This document shows positions 16,469 to 25,639 of a stretch of 64,000 bases of DNA, one piece after another. The position numbers were made by a program, and so were the translations under genes. Origin of the DNA: Alkalibaculum sporogenes. Its GTDB lineage: Bacteria; Bacillota; Clostridia; Eubacteriales; Alkalibacteraceae. Each line of letters starts with the position of its first letter. Positions within the stretch are counted from its first letter, which is position 1. The notes beneath the pieces are model-generated. The model was not told the DNA's origin. It did not search any database and worked only from the letters and a program-made list of their open reading frames with translations. The stretch spans positions 104,521 through 168,520 of the forward strand of contig NZ_WHNX01000006.1 in NCBI RefSeq assembly GCF_009362815.1, in the 5' to 3' direction.

Positions 16469-18032
16469 GACTTATCATTGGCTCTCAAAAATGGGAACAG
16501 CTAAAACAATTAACGGGTACATATACTTCTTCAGAAAAATCCCCTTTATAAAAAAAATATTTCGTAGTGATACTTTTGATTATCCAAATTTAAAGACATT
16601 CATTGGAGGTATATCATTCGTATTATCTTTTATAATAGCGATATTTAAAAGTGCTATGTCTCTTGGAGTTGTGGTACTTATTATGTTTTTATTATTAGGT
16701 GATTTTACCATCATGCAAGAAGGATTCCAAGTTGCCATATTTTTCTTTTATTTTTGTTTTGGGCTAATAGTTCCAAAGGTCCTTTCTAAGGAGGTAAGTA
16801 ACTTTTATAATATATGTGTATTTAAAGCCAATCCCACGAATTTAGGTCTAAGCTTAAGTTTAATTAGTAGATTGATTCAATGTTTTGGACGTACACTTAT
16901 TTTTATTTTGATATTACCGATTTTTGATATTAGCATTTTATCTGCAATTATAATAAGCTTGTTATGTCTTGGTGGTCAATTAATAGGTGAGGCAGGATAT
17001 TTATGGCTTTATAAAGAGAAAGGTAAAGCGCCAAGTTTGAGTACAGCTTATATGATAGTATTAATTTTGATAATTCTTATTTGTGCAGGTGTACTTCTAA
17101 AAGTAGGAATTTATGGTGATATCTTAACTCATTATATCTCAATAATTTTTATTACAGGATTAACTGGCTTGTCTTGGTACTATATTTTAAATTATGATCA
17201 TTACAATGAAGCATTTGCAATGGTAGCACGTAAGGAGTATTACGATGTGATGTTAAACCCTGGTGCTGTAACTTTTTCTAATGTCGAGTTAAAAAATTCA
17301 GACTTAAGTATAAGCGAGACGAATGAAAAGACTGGTTATTCTTTGCTAAACACTATTTTTTTCAGAAGACATCGTCGTATTTTAATAAAACCAGCTCTAA
17401 TAAAGAGTGCAGTTTGCACATTAATTTTCATTTTTGCTTTGATTTATGGGCTTTTGTTTAATAGTAGTCATGTAAAAGAAGGTATTAATATAGTTATTAA
17501 TCAATATACAATGTTTCCATTCTTGCTTTATATGCTTTGTAATTCCGAAAAAGTAACACGAGCAATGTTTTTAAACTGTGATTTTAGTCTTATGCGCTTC
17601 GGCTTTTACAAAGAGAAAAAGGCATTGCTAAAGATGTTTAGTTTAAGGCTTCGTGATGTTGCCCTGATAAATGCAATTATTACATTAACAATCTCAGTAG
17701 GTTTAATTTTACTAACGAGTGTTTTTGCATCAGATGCACTTATGGCAATGGTTCTTGTCACAATTATGACTATAGTATTAGGGTTGTTTTTTACTGTTCA
17801 TTACCTTTTTATCTATTACATTTTTCAACCATATACAGAAGACCTTAAAACCAAGAGTCCTATGTATGGAGTGCTAAAAGGAATAGTTTATTTCCTTTGT
17901 TGGATTATGATAGGGGTTGAATCCCCACAAACAGTTTTGCTGCCGATAATAATATTGTTTTCAGTGCTGTATACTATTGTCGCACTCGTTGTCGTATATA
18001 CTAAAGCGCCTAAGACTTTTAGAGTAAAATAA
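16461..18032 (+). CDS. ABC transporter membrane protein (ABC-2-like)
   Basis: 523 residues with roughly 10-12 hydrophobic segments in two groups split by a soluble stretch (~255-305). I recognise no substrate motif. Gene overlap with the ATPase (ATG at 16461 inside its last codons, AGGGAGG upstream) indicates that it is its membrane partner; the substrate is unknown. A strong terminator at 18055-18100 closes the unit. Confidence 0.8.
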   Translation: MFKTYHWLSKMGTAKTINGYIYFFRKIPFIKKIFRSDTFDYPNLKTFIGGISFVLSFIIAIFKSAMSLGVVVLIMFLLLGDFTIMQEGFQVAIFFFYFCFGLIVPKVLSKEVSNFYNICVFKANPTNLGLSLSLISRLIQCFGRTLIFILILPIFDISILSAIIISLLCLGGQLIGEAGYLWLYKEKGKAPSLSTAYMIVLILIILICAGVLLKVGIYGDILTHYISIIFITGLTGLSWYYILNYDHYNEAFAMVARKEYYDVMLNPGAVTFSNVELKNSDLSISETNEKTGYSLLNTIFFRRHRRILIKPALIKSAVCTLIFIFALIYGLLFNSSHVKEGINIVINQYTMFPFLLYMLCNSEKVTRAMFLNCDFSLMRFGFYKEKKALLKMFSLRLRDVALINAIITLTISVGLILLTSVFASDALMAMVLVTIMTIVLGLFFTVHYLFIYYIFQPYTEDLKTKSPMYGVLKGIVYFLCWIMIGVESPQTVLLPIIILFSVLYTIVALVVVYTKAPKTFRVK

Positions 18033-18054
18033 GTTATGTTAAGTAGGATACAGT

Positions 18055-18100
18055 TAAAAAAGACGACTTTTAGTCTATTCTAAAAAGTCGTCTTTTTTTT
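18055..18100 (+). terminator. Terminator after the ABC pair
   Basis: AAAAAAGACGACTTTT pairs with AAAAAGTCGTCTTTTT, with a long T run, about 25 bases after the stop. Confidence 0.9.
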
Positions 18101-18103
18101 ATT

Positions 18104-18210
18104 ATCGCGAAGTAAAGAGCCAAGTGGCTGCTTGCAGACGTTTGGCGACTACTGCGTAACCGCGAGAAACTCGCAAAGCGCGTTTCTTGTGGTTATTAGT
18201 AAGCTTTTAC
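18104..18210 (-). repeat. Single diverged copy of the palindromic repeat family
   Basis: Read on the minus strand it contains a hairpin AAGAAACGCG...GTTTCTCG, then GGTTACGCAGTAGTCGCCAAA (compare GGTTACGCGGACAGTCGCCAAA in the tandem array) and ends TTGGCTCTTTACTTCGCGATAA (compare TTGGCTCGTTGTCTTCACGATAA at 938-960). It lies directly after the terminator of the ABC pair. Confidence 0.75.
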
Positions 18211-18268
18211 CCTATAGAGTACACTTCTAGAAATAATATAAGACAGAAAAAGAACTCTCAATTGTATC

Positions 18269-18319
18269 TTGACATATATAGATTATCTACATATAATATA
18301 TATAGACAATCTATATATA
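18269..18319 (+). promoter_or_regulatory. PadR-gene promoter with probable autoregulatory operator
   Basis: TTGACA (18269-18274) and TATAAT (18292-18297) are 17 bases apart. An inverted repeat, TATAGATTATCTA and TAGACAATCTATA (one mismatch), straddles the -10 box and reaches the AGGAGG site of the PadR gene, as expected for a self-controlled PadR repressor. Confidence 0.75.
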
Positions 18320-18330
18320 GGAGGTAAACT

Positions 18331-18672
18331 ATGGCTATTGATAAAAGTCTTTTAACTGGAGGTACTACGATGCTTTTGTTAAAACTCTTAGAGCAAGAAG
18401 ACATGTATGGCTATCAAATGATAGAGGAGTTAAAGAAGAAATCAAAAAATGTATTCGAGTTAAAAGCTGGTACTTTATATCCACTACTCCACACTATGGA
18501 GAAAAAGGGATTTGTAAATTCATATGATGAAGAGGCTAATAATTCTAGGATAAGAAAATATTATAGTATCACAAAAGCGGGAAAGCAAGCATTACAGGAT
18601 AAAAAAGATGAATGGCAAATATATGCTGCAACAATAAACGATATTATAGGGGGAGTAAGCTTTGCCTATTGA
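18331..18672 (+). CDS. PadR family transcriptional regulator
   Basis: 113 residues, a single winged-helix domain of the short PadR class: LLLKLLEQEDMYGYQMIEEL, ELKAGTLYPLLHTMEKKGFV and RKYYSITKAGKQALQ are family marks. It probably represses its own operon through the inverted repeat at 18269-18319. ATG follows AGGAGGTAAACT. The last codons overlap the start of the SEDS-type gene by 11 bases, so regulator and membrane gene are translationally coupled. Confidence 0.93.
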   Translation: MAIDKSLLTGGTTMLLLKLLEQEDMYGYQMIEELKKKSKNVFELKAGTLYPLLHTMEKKGFVNSYDEEANNSRIRKYYSITKAGKQALQDKKDEWQIYAATINDIIGGVSFAY

Positions 18673-20044
18673 TAAAACATCAGAATTTATAGAATCAGTA
18701 CGCCAACAAATAAGGTGGAAAAAAGCACAGCCTGTAGTAATAGAAGAAGTTGAAAATCATATTGCAGACCAGAAAAATGCATTCATTCAAGATGGGTTGA
18801 ATGAAGACAAAGCCCTTGATAAAGCAATTAAAGAAATGGGAGACCCTATAGTGGTTGGAGAACAGTTTAACAGTATTCATAAACCAAAGCCTGATTGGGC
18901 AATTCTATTACTTATCAGCAGTCTCTTTATATTAGGAATCCTTATTCAACTGTATTTGTTTCGCAACAATGATCTAAGTAGTAATAATATTTACGGGCAG
19001 TTACTAGGAATTTTAATCGGTATACCAATATTTTTTATTGCTTATTTATTTGATTTTACCATTATAGGGAAGTATCCTAAAATCATATTTTCATTTTTGT
19101 TTATCTTAAATGTCTATTATATTATTGAAGGAAATCGTGTAAATGGAGCTATTACAGATACTATATATCCATTGCTATTATTCCCAACGGTGTATGCTGG
19201 TTTAGTATATAGTATGAGAAATAAAGGTTATATAGGGATTTTTATATGTAGTGTTGCATTTCTTATACCTGCTAGTATTGCATTCGTATCACCAAGTATG
19301 AGTACACTTTTACTATTATATATTTCCTGTCTCACTATATTGACAGCTGCAGTTGTAAAAGGATGGTTCAAAGTTAAAAAACTTTTAGGACTACTTTTTA
19401 TCTACTTGCCAACTTTGTTTGCTTTTATCTCATTAGTGTATTATTTTACTATATTTAGTTATCGTGGTGAAAGGATAAAGATATTTTTTTTAAACGATAA
19501 ATCTATGGGAGGTGTGAATTGGATTACAACACAGATTCATACACTCCTATCCAATTCAAAAATAATTGGTACAGGTTCACCCATTGGACAAGAAACTATC
19601 CAAATTGCTGAAAGTATGCCTGCTATTCATACTGATTTTATACTTACATATAGCGTATATAACTTTGGTTGGATTGTGTTTGCTGGTATTTTACTACTAT
19701 TTGCAGCTCTGATTATACGTGGTTTTATTATTACGGCAAAACAAAAGAGTGTATTAGGTTATTTAACTTCCTTATCAATTATTACAACCATGATGGTACA
19801 ATGTATTATATATATATTTGCTAATTTAGGATTAATGATATTTACACCCTTATCATTTCCATTACTCTCATATGGGGGTAAGTACTTAGTTGTAAATATG
19901 TTTCTTCTTGGTTTACTTCTTTCAGTATTTCGTACAGGTGATTATGTGAGAGATAAGAAGGGTATATTAGTGGGAATAGTACCATTTATACAATATGATA
20001 ATGGTACTATTCATATCAACTTAAAAAGTAAAACAACAAAGTAA
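18662..20044 (+). CDS. SEDS-type (FtsW/RodA/SpoVE-like) membrane protein with soluble N-terminal domain
   Basis: 460 residues. The first ~75 form a soluble helical domain (VEEVENHIADQKNAFIQDGLNEDKAL type) like that found in front of PadR-linked permeases. About ten membrane segments follow. The C-terminal part resembles SEDS glycan polymerases: HTDFILTYSVYNFGWI and FPLLSYGGKYLVVNMFLLGLLLSV correspond to the conserved HTDFIF and P-x-x-SYGG blocks. Function is inferred: a specialised cell-wall enzyme or relative, controlled by PadR. TTG at 18662 follows GGGGGAG. Confidence 0.75.
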   Translation: MPIDKTSEFIESVRQQIRWKKAQPVVIEEVENHIADQKNAFIQDGLNEDKALDKAIKEMGDPIVVGEQFNSIHKPKPDWAILLLISSLFILGILIQLYLFRNNDLSSNNIYGQLLGILIGIPIFFIAYLFDFTIIGKYPKIIFSFLFILNVYYIIEGNRVNGAITDTIYPLLLFPTVYAGLVYSMRNKGYIGIFICSVAFLIPASIAFVSPSMSTLLLLYISCLTILTAAVVKGWFKVKKLLGLLFIYLPTLFAFISLVYYFTIFSYRGERIKIFFLNDKSMGGVNWITTQIHTLLSNSKIIGTGSPIGQETIQIAESMPAIHTDFILTYSVYNFGWIVFAGILLLFAALIIRGFIITAKQKSVLGYLTSLSIITTMMVQCIIYIFANLGLMIFTPLSFPLLSYGGKYLVVNMFLLGLLLSVFRTGDYVRDKKGILVGIVPFIQYDNGTIHINLKSKTTK

Positions 20045-20090
20045 AACAACGTACATATTGTAACCTGTAATGAGAAGGGAGATTGTTAAA

Positions 20091-20420
20091 GTGAAAAAAT
20101 TAATGATATTGTATCTAGCAATTTTCTTTATTATTATTTTATCATCTTGTTCTATACCAGCAAATGATGAAATAGACAACAAAGCACAAGTATTTACTCT
20201 TGATGAAAAAAACAGAGTTGTATATCTGAACTTTGCAATTGCTAATATGGATCAATTAGACGATTATACAGATAAAAAAATTTCTGCTTCTATAGCATTA
20301 AGTATCTTAGATAAAGACGTATACACGAAATTTCCCAAAGATGTGCAAGAGGAATTAGAAAATATAAGGTGGAATTGGAACAAAGGTTATATTCCTGCAA
20401 GTGGTATCATTGCATATTAG
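20091..20420 (+). CDS. Small lipoprotein of unknown function
   Basis: 109 residues: a lipoprotein signal (KKLMILYLAIFFIIILSSC, lipobox LSSC) and a ~85-residue outside domain without motifs that I recognise. An in-frame ATG at 20070 exists, but GAAGGGA lies between it and the GTG at 20091, which also gives a normal signal length. It follows the SEDS-type gene by 46 bases and probably belongs to the same PadR-led operon, placing a membrane-bound helper next to that enzyme. Confidence 0.75.
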   Translation: MKKLMILYLAIFFIIILSSCSIPANDEIDNKAQVFTLDEKNRVVYLNFAIANMDQLDDYTDKKISASIALSILDKDVYTKFPKDVQEELENIRWNWNKGYIPASGIIAY

Positions 20421-20502
20421 GTAGGGGGAAAGGAAAGGATATATATTCAGAAAGTCAAAAATACAATAGGTATTATTACAAAATATATGGTAAAATCCGG
20501 TC

Positions 20503-21036
20503 TTAGTATAGTATTAGGCAGAACCAGGTTATTGTATTGTATCCATTTAAAAAAGATAAGTTATGATTTTCACATATTTCTGTAACGATGATTGTATGGC
20601 TTTCAATACAAGGATACATTCTTTCCGTATGCCGGCAGGGTTGTGAAGGATAGGTGCAATTATCACATAAGGCACAAGATTCCGCTGTAAGTATGAGTAT
20701 ATTTTGTTCTTTTTCGAAAACATTTTTCTTTATCTCATTTACTATTTGTATATGTTCTTTTCTAGTCGATAGCATCTCGTCCATATTTAAAATATCGCTT
20801 ACTTCAGAAATAGTACTAAAAATAAAGGCATTCTCATATCTAGCGCATCTTGCTTTACATTCTTCAAGTGTTCCAACGGCAGGAGGACAAGACCATGATT
20901 TACCGTATTGAGGACATTCGCTTTTACATATAGTTCTTATATTCGGATAAAACCCCAGCTCAGATGTATCAAAAAATGCATATTCAAATATAGGGTATTT
21001 AGTAATATTCTTTTCAATGACTTCTTTTGTAATCAT
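20503..21036 (-). CDS. DUF2284 Cys-rich metal-binding protein
   Basis: 177 residues with many cysteines in the DUF2284 layout: ICKSECPQYGKSWSCPPAVG, CKARCARY, and LTAESCALCDNCTYPSQPCRH, followed by YPCIESHTI. The family is thought to bind metal or an Fe-S cluster; no activity is established. The last ~15 residues (NTITWFCLILY) look atypical and may reflect a lost original C-terminus. ATG at 21036 follows TAGGAAAA. It stands alone on the minus strand. Confidence 0.85.
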   Translation of the reverse strand: MITKEVIEKNITKYPIFEYAFFDTSELGFYPNIRTICKSECPQYGKSWSCPPAVGTLEECKARCARYENAFIFSTISEVSDILNMDEMLSTRKEHIQIVNEIKKNVFEKEQNILILTAESCALCDNCTYPSQPCRHTERMYPCIESHTIIVTEICENHNLSFLNGYNTITWFCLILY

Positions 21037-21373
21037 CTATGTATTTTCCTATCAAGGTATTTGTATTAGCTTTTGTCAAAAAAACAGATTACTTACGTTA
21101 CTAATTGATTTATTTAATTATACCATAATATAATATATGGAGAACAGAACTATTCGTCTGGTGATAACTACACTGTTAATGCTAATGTGATATTTACAGC
21201 ACTATGGGAGGAATATTTACAAGATACCTCCCAAAATATAATAATTGGATATTGTGAATCTAGCATATAGACGGAAGAATAGCGACTCAAAGGAATCTTG
21301 ACATTCAGAGGAGTGAATAAATCGCTAAATTAAACACCTAACCTAGTGATTAAAATCAAAGGAGGTAAACTTT
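21037..21373. other. Intergenic space, no gene recognised
   Basis: 337 bases. A hairpin TGGGAGG/CCTCCCA at 21205-21233 is the only clear structure. A short open stretch around it (ending near 21270) lacks a start. The AAAGGAGG site before the TfoX-C gene ends the gap. Confidence 0.5.
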
Positions 21374-21631
21374 ATGGGAGTATTAACTGAACTTCCTAAT
21401 ATTGGAGAAGTGATTGAAAAACAGCTTAATCTAGTTGGGATTATGACATATGAACAGCTAAGGGAATGTGGCAGTGAGCAGGCTTGGCTTAAGATACGGC
21501 TAATAGATTCTTCTGCCTGCATCCACCGGCTATATGCGCTAGAGGGTGCAATACAGGGAAGAATGAAGAGTTTGCTACCACCTGAAACAAAAGAAGAGCT
21601 GAAGGAGTTTTATAATGCATTTAGCAAATAA
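21374..21631 (+). CDS. TfoX C-terminal domain protein
   Basis: 85 residues matching the TfoX C-terminal domain: LTELPNIGEVIEKQLNLVGI, YEQLRECGSEQAWLKIRL and CIHRLYALEGAIQG. In gamma-proteobacteria this domain is part of the competence regulator TfoX/Sxy; stand-alone versions are common in Firmicutes and their role is unknown. It has a helix-hairpin-helix-like look, so DNA contact is possible (inference). ATG follows AAAGGAGGTAAACTTT. Confidence 0.9.
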   Translation: MGVLTELPNIGEVIEKQLNLVGIMTYEQLRECGSEQAWLKIRLIDSSACIHRLYALEGAIQGRMKSLLPPETKEELKEFYNAFSK

Positions 21632-21803
21632 ATAAAATCCTTATCCTATTGAAGAAGAGAAATGATTATCTGTTAATTATTATCTTATTAATGTGATACC
21701 ACATGTGTAGTATATAGTAATGATGACATTAGTAGAATTAAAAATGCACAAAGACATTAATGAAACTAAACTTACAAGAGTTATAATATGGAGGAAAAAG
21801 CAG

Positions 21804-22418
21804 ATGAACATTCGATTAGAAAATATTAATGATTGGTTTGAAGTTGAAAATTTAACTCGTGAAGCATTTTGGAATGTATATCAACCAGGCTGTACTGAGC
21901 ATCTCATTGTGCATAATCTGCGAAGTCATCCAGCTTTAGTAAGTGACCTGAGCTTAGTAATCGAAGATGACAGTAAGAGAATTATTGCACATATTATATA
22001 TTGTAAGGCAACTATTTTATCAGATAGCGGAGAAAAAATAGAGATTCTTATGTTCGGCCCTGTCAGCGTATTGCCAGAATTTCAACATCGAGGCTTTGGA
22101 AGGAAGATAATAGAGTACTCTTTGCAAAAATCCAAAGAATTGGGATATGGAGCGGTTGCAATTACAGGAAACCCTAAATACTATCGTCGATTTGGTTTTA
22201 AAAGTGGTTCGGAGTTTCAGATTTATTATGCTAATTTACCTCGTACTGAAGAAGCTCCTTTCTTTATGATAAAAGAATTGGTGGAAGGTTTCCTCGATGA
22301 AACAGTGGGTAAAATCATAGAACTGGATGATTACACTGTATCAGATGAGGCTGTGGAAGAATTTGACCTAAAGTTCTCTCCAAAGATTAAAGAAAAACGT
22401 CCAGGTCAACTTGTGTGA
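21804..22418 (+). CDS. GNAT family N-acetyltransferase
   Basis: 204 residues. The acetyl-CoA loop is visible as QHRGFGRKIIEYSL, followed by the typical GYGAVAITGNPKYYRRFGFK block of the YhbS-like group. Acetyl acceptor unknown. The frame is open from 21720, but GGAGG at 21790-21794 stands ahead of the ATG at 21804 and the protein MNIRLENINDWFEVENLTREAFW starts as the family does, so 21804 is chosen. Confidence 0.92.
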   Translation: MNIRLENINDWFEVENLTREAFWNVYQPGCTEHLIVHNLRSHPALVSDLSLVIEDDSKRIIAHIIYCKATILSDSGEKIEILMFGPVSVLPEFQHRGFGRKIIEYSLQKSKELGYGAVAITGNPKYYRRFGFKSGSEFQIYYANLPRTEEAPFFMIKELVEGFLDETVGKIIELDDYTVSDEAVEEFDLKFSPKIKEKRPGQLV

Positions 22419-22664
22419 ATTGGATGGAGTAACAAATCAAGAAATAACGAACGCAAAGTGTAACTTAAATTTCTCTATAGTTATCAGTTCTTCATGGATT
22501 ACATTTGAAAATAAGAACTTAGGGCAGGTTATTAACCTCTAAGCTCATATGCTATTTATCACAGTAACGTTTCTCCTTTTAGTGAGAAGGTATTCAAGGG
22601 ATTCTACGATCTTCCAAATAAAGTTTTCTGATTTTCTGAAGTAGTTCATCCTTATTGTTTAAAC

Positions 22665-23600
22665 TTATATAGATTGCTGGTTTAGGAAATCTGTTAACTC
22701 ATCTAAGGGGCAAATGGAATTTTGTGCACCTACTGTTTGTGCGGCAAGAGCACCACAGGCATTACCAAATTTCATGCACTTTCGGATTGACCATTTGTTA
22801 GCTATACCATATGCAAAACCACCGTTAAAGGCATCTCCTGCAGCTGTTGTATCAATAGGTGTTATTTGAAATGCATCTAGGGAGATTTCCTCTTTTCTAT
22901 TATAAAAATATGAACCCTTTTCTCCCATGGTAATACAGACATTTTTTACACCCCGTTCTAGGAACCACTCTGCGTTTTTACGTTTCCAGTTGTCTATATC
23001 CATATTTTTTCGCAGTAAACCTGTGTAAACTTCACTCTCAGTCTCATTCGGTGTAATATAATCTACCAATTTAAATATATTTTCATCAAGGGGCAGAGCA
23101 GGTGCTGGATTAAGGATAGTTATGATACCAGCAGCCTTTGCTATTTCAAGGCCATAGGTAACCATATCAGAATTAATCTCATTTTGTGTAATGAACACCT
23201 GGGCAGTGGCAATATCCTGGGCGGCAGAATCCACAATATCTTTAGTAATTGTTTTATTTGCTCCTGGTGCATAAACAAGCATATTGTCACCGTTGAAGTC
23301 TACGATAATTGAAGCGCAACCAGTACGGTGTGTTGGTGAGATATTTAAATAGCGAATGTCAACCCCTTTACTTGCTAGTCCTTCACGGACAACAATCCCC
23401 TGTTGATCCGATCCGGTACTTCCAATGAAGTAAGTTTGAGCGCCCAACATTGCTGCTTGTACGGCTTGATTAGAACCCTTTCCCCCTACATACATATCAA
23501 CACTAAAGCCTTCTACTGTTTCCCCAACATCAGGAAGAGTTGTAGATTTGGCGACAATATCATAATTAATACTTCCTAATACGAATATTCTTATACTCAT
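22665..23600 (-). CDS. rbsK: Ribokinase-like PfkB family sugar kinase
   Basis: 311 residues of the PfkB fold. Sugar-binding GSINYDIV and GGKGSNQAVQAAMLG at the N-terminus and the catalytic/anion-hole motif DTTAAGDAFNGGFAYG at the C-terminus match ribokinases, which make ribose 5-phosphate from ribose. Ribokinase is the best reading; another pentose or hexose is possible. ATG at 23600 follows AAAGGAGTA. It is divergent from the sugar ABC operon starting at 24434 with an 833-base gap, so co-regulation is plausible but no shared operator was found. Confidence 0.88.
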   Translation of the reverse strand: MSIRIFVLGSINYDIVAKSTTLPDVGETVEGFSVDMYVGGKGSNQAVQAAMLGAQTYFIGSTGSDQQGIVVREGLASKGVDIRYLNISPTHRTGCASIIVDFNGDNMLVYAPGANKTITKDIVDSAAQDIATAQVFITQNEINSDMVTYGLEIAKAAGIITILNPAPALPLDENIFKLVDYITPNETESEVYTGLLRKNMDIDNWKRKNAEWFLERGVKNVCITMGEKGSYFYNRKEEISLDAFQITPIDTTAAGDAFNGGFAYGIANKWSIRKCMKFGNACGALAAQTVGAQNSICPLDELTDFLNQQSI

Positions 23601-24433
23601 AAAAATATACTCCTTTCTATTTTAATTATAAAATTCTAGTATTTAGATGCTATTCAATTTGGTTTTTCTTGCATTTTTATTGGAAAGCTTGTGTTTAAAG
23701 TTGGTTGTTGAAATAATCAAGTAGTTTATGTTATCAATTTAAATAAACAAACACAGAATAATTTCATTTTATACTACATATTAATTAAGTAGGTAGTACT
23801 AATACTTCACAGCATAATTTAAATTATCATTTTGTTGTTGATGGCTTGGGAAATACGTGGTGTTCTATTGTTATAATTGGAAGCCAACCAATTTTGTAGT
23901 ATAAATTATAAGTGAGGCAAATTATTCTATAGATTCTATTCCTACTCTCACACAAATAGAACAAACCGCTTATCTTATTTATCTATAAAAAAAACAAGAA
24001 AAACAAGTGTGTTAGAGATTAAATTATTTGCAATTTACTCACATCAAATGACTTTTCCATTTCAATACTGGGCATCTAAAATATCAGTTGGTAACACGAA
24101 TTACCTTAGGTAATTATAGTAGCAATATATATCTAATCAATATTATATCCCATACATAATCCAATTGTCTCACATATTTAATCCATTTATTATTATCTAA
24201 GCCACTCAAATATCTATTGTTAGGGCTTAATTTGATGCTATAAGGAGGTGAAAATTGTAGTTGCAACATCTTTATTTATAAGAAACGTTTAATATAATGG
24301 GTTTCTAATTAGTTATAATACTATGTTATTAATTATAAGTTATTTGAGGGGTAAGGGTATTAATTGTTTATAGAATTGGCTATAGTTTTATTACAAATAT
24401 CTAAGATTTAAGATTAAAAAGGGGGAATTTATT
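23601..24433. other. Long divergent intergenic region upstream of the sugar operon
   Basis: 833 AT-rich bases between the kinase and the sugar-binding protein genes. No gene, clear catabolite (cre) site or riboswitch was recognised. At 24243 AAGGAGGTG precedes a 14-codon open stretch ending in TAA; it may be a leader peptide or chance. Confidence 0.5.
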
Positions 24434-25552
24434 GTGAAGAGAAAATTAATTGCTGCGATATTAGTAGGATTACTAACAGTTACAGCTGTAGGGTGTGGAG
24501 CAAAGACTCCGGCAGATGACTCAAAGGATAAGCCAACAATAGCTACAGAACTTGCAGCAGCTGACGTCGCAGAACAGGGTTTTGACTATTATGACGGAGC
24601 GATGCAGTACAAAGACGTTGTGGATGAACTAGGTCCAATTCCAAAGCTTGATAAAGAGTTAAAGATAGGTTATGTATGTAAAGCTTTTGAAAATGAGTTC
24701 TGGAGAATGCAAAAAGAAGGCGCAGAAGCAGCGCTTAAGCCTATGAATGATCTTGGAATTAAATATACAATAGATGTCCGTGCAGCTCAGGGTGAAACAG
24801 ATGAACAAGGTCAGCTAGCTGTACTTAATGACATGATAAACAAGAAATATGATGGAATTCTTATGTCACCTATTTCTGAGGGTAACCTCGTGCCTGGAAT
24901 TGAAAATGCTATCAAATCAGATATTGCTATGACCGTTGTAAACGATGCATTTATGCCGCATATAGGAGTTACAGTTGGTGCTTGGCATCTGCAGGCTGCT
25001 GAACTTGCTGCAGAATGGGTGAATAAAAATATAGGTGGCGAAGGAACGGTAGCTATTGTTCAGGGACTTCCTAAGGCACCTCCAGCAAGAACAAGGACTG
25101 AAGGATTCAAGAACTGGTTTGCAAACAATAATCCAAAGGTAGAGGTAGTAGCTATACAAAACGCTGACTGGGATCGTATGAAGGCAAAAGAAGTTGTTGA
25201 TATATGGATGAAACAGTACCCTGATCTTAAGGCAATCTACGCAAATAACGACACAATGGCAATGGGTGCTCTTGAAGCTGTTAAGGCTGCTGGAAAACTT
25301 GAACAGGTTCTCGTAGTCGGAACAGATGGTACGAGTGAAGCTCGCAAGTCCATCAAAGATGGAGAATTGGCTGCAACAGTTGACTCATTCCCATACTTTA
25401 TGTCACAGATTGGAACTGAGATGTTAATTAGAAAGATGGCCGGTCAGGATGTTCCTAAGGTAATCTACTCCCCACAGGCTGTTATTGACAAAACAAATAT
25501 TGATGTTCAAGCTGAAGAAATAATCGGTTGGACTGGATTTGGAGAAAAATAA
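24434..25552 (+). CDS. Sugar ABC transporter substrate-binding lipoprotein
   Basis: 372 residues. A lipoprotein signal ends at the lipobox AVGC (~Cys21), so the protein is tethered outside the membrane. The body is a periplasmic-binding-protein type 1 fold of the ribose/galactose group: ELKIGYVCKAFENEFWRMQKEGAEAA, YDGILMSPISEGNLVPGI, AIYANNDTMAMGALEAVKAAG and VVGTDGTSEARKSIKDGELAATVD. It feeds the ATPase and permease that follow. GTG at 24434 follows GGGGGAATTTATT. The sugar is not readable from sequence; gene neighbours point to a hexose. Confidence 0.93.
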   Translation: MKRKLIAAILVGLLTVTAVGCGAKTPADDSKDKPTIATELAAADVAEQGFDYYDGAMQYKDVVDELGPIPKLDKELKIGYVCKAFENEFWRMQKEGAEAALKPMNDLGIKYTIDVRAAQGETDEQGQLAVLNDMINKKYDGILMSPISEGNLVPGIENAIKSDIAMTVVNDAFMPHIGVTVGAWHLQAAELAAEWVNKNIGGEGTVAIVQGLPKAPPARTRTEGFKNWFANNNPKVEVVAIQNADWDRMKAKEVVDIWMKQYPDLKAIYANNDTMAMGALEAVKAAGKLEQVLVVGTDGTSEARKSIKDGELAATVDSFPYFMSQIGTEMLIRKMAGQDVPKVIYSPQAVIDKTNIDVQAEEIIGWTGFGEK

Positions 25553-25639
25553 TTCTGTATCAGTATTGTCCGGAGCGGTTTCTAAACAACTGGTCCGGAC
25601 ATACTTTTAATGTAATTTGTAAAAAGGGGGGAGCTGGAC

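Noticed and set aside
23601..24433. Riboswitch or catabolite-repression site in the sugar operon leader
   Set aside because: No cre consensus or riboswitch motif could be traced over the 833 bases.
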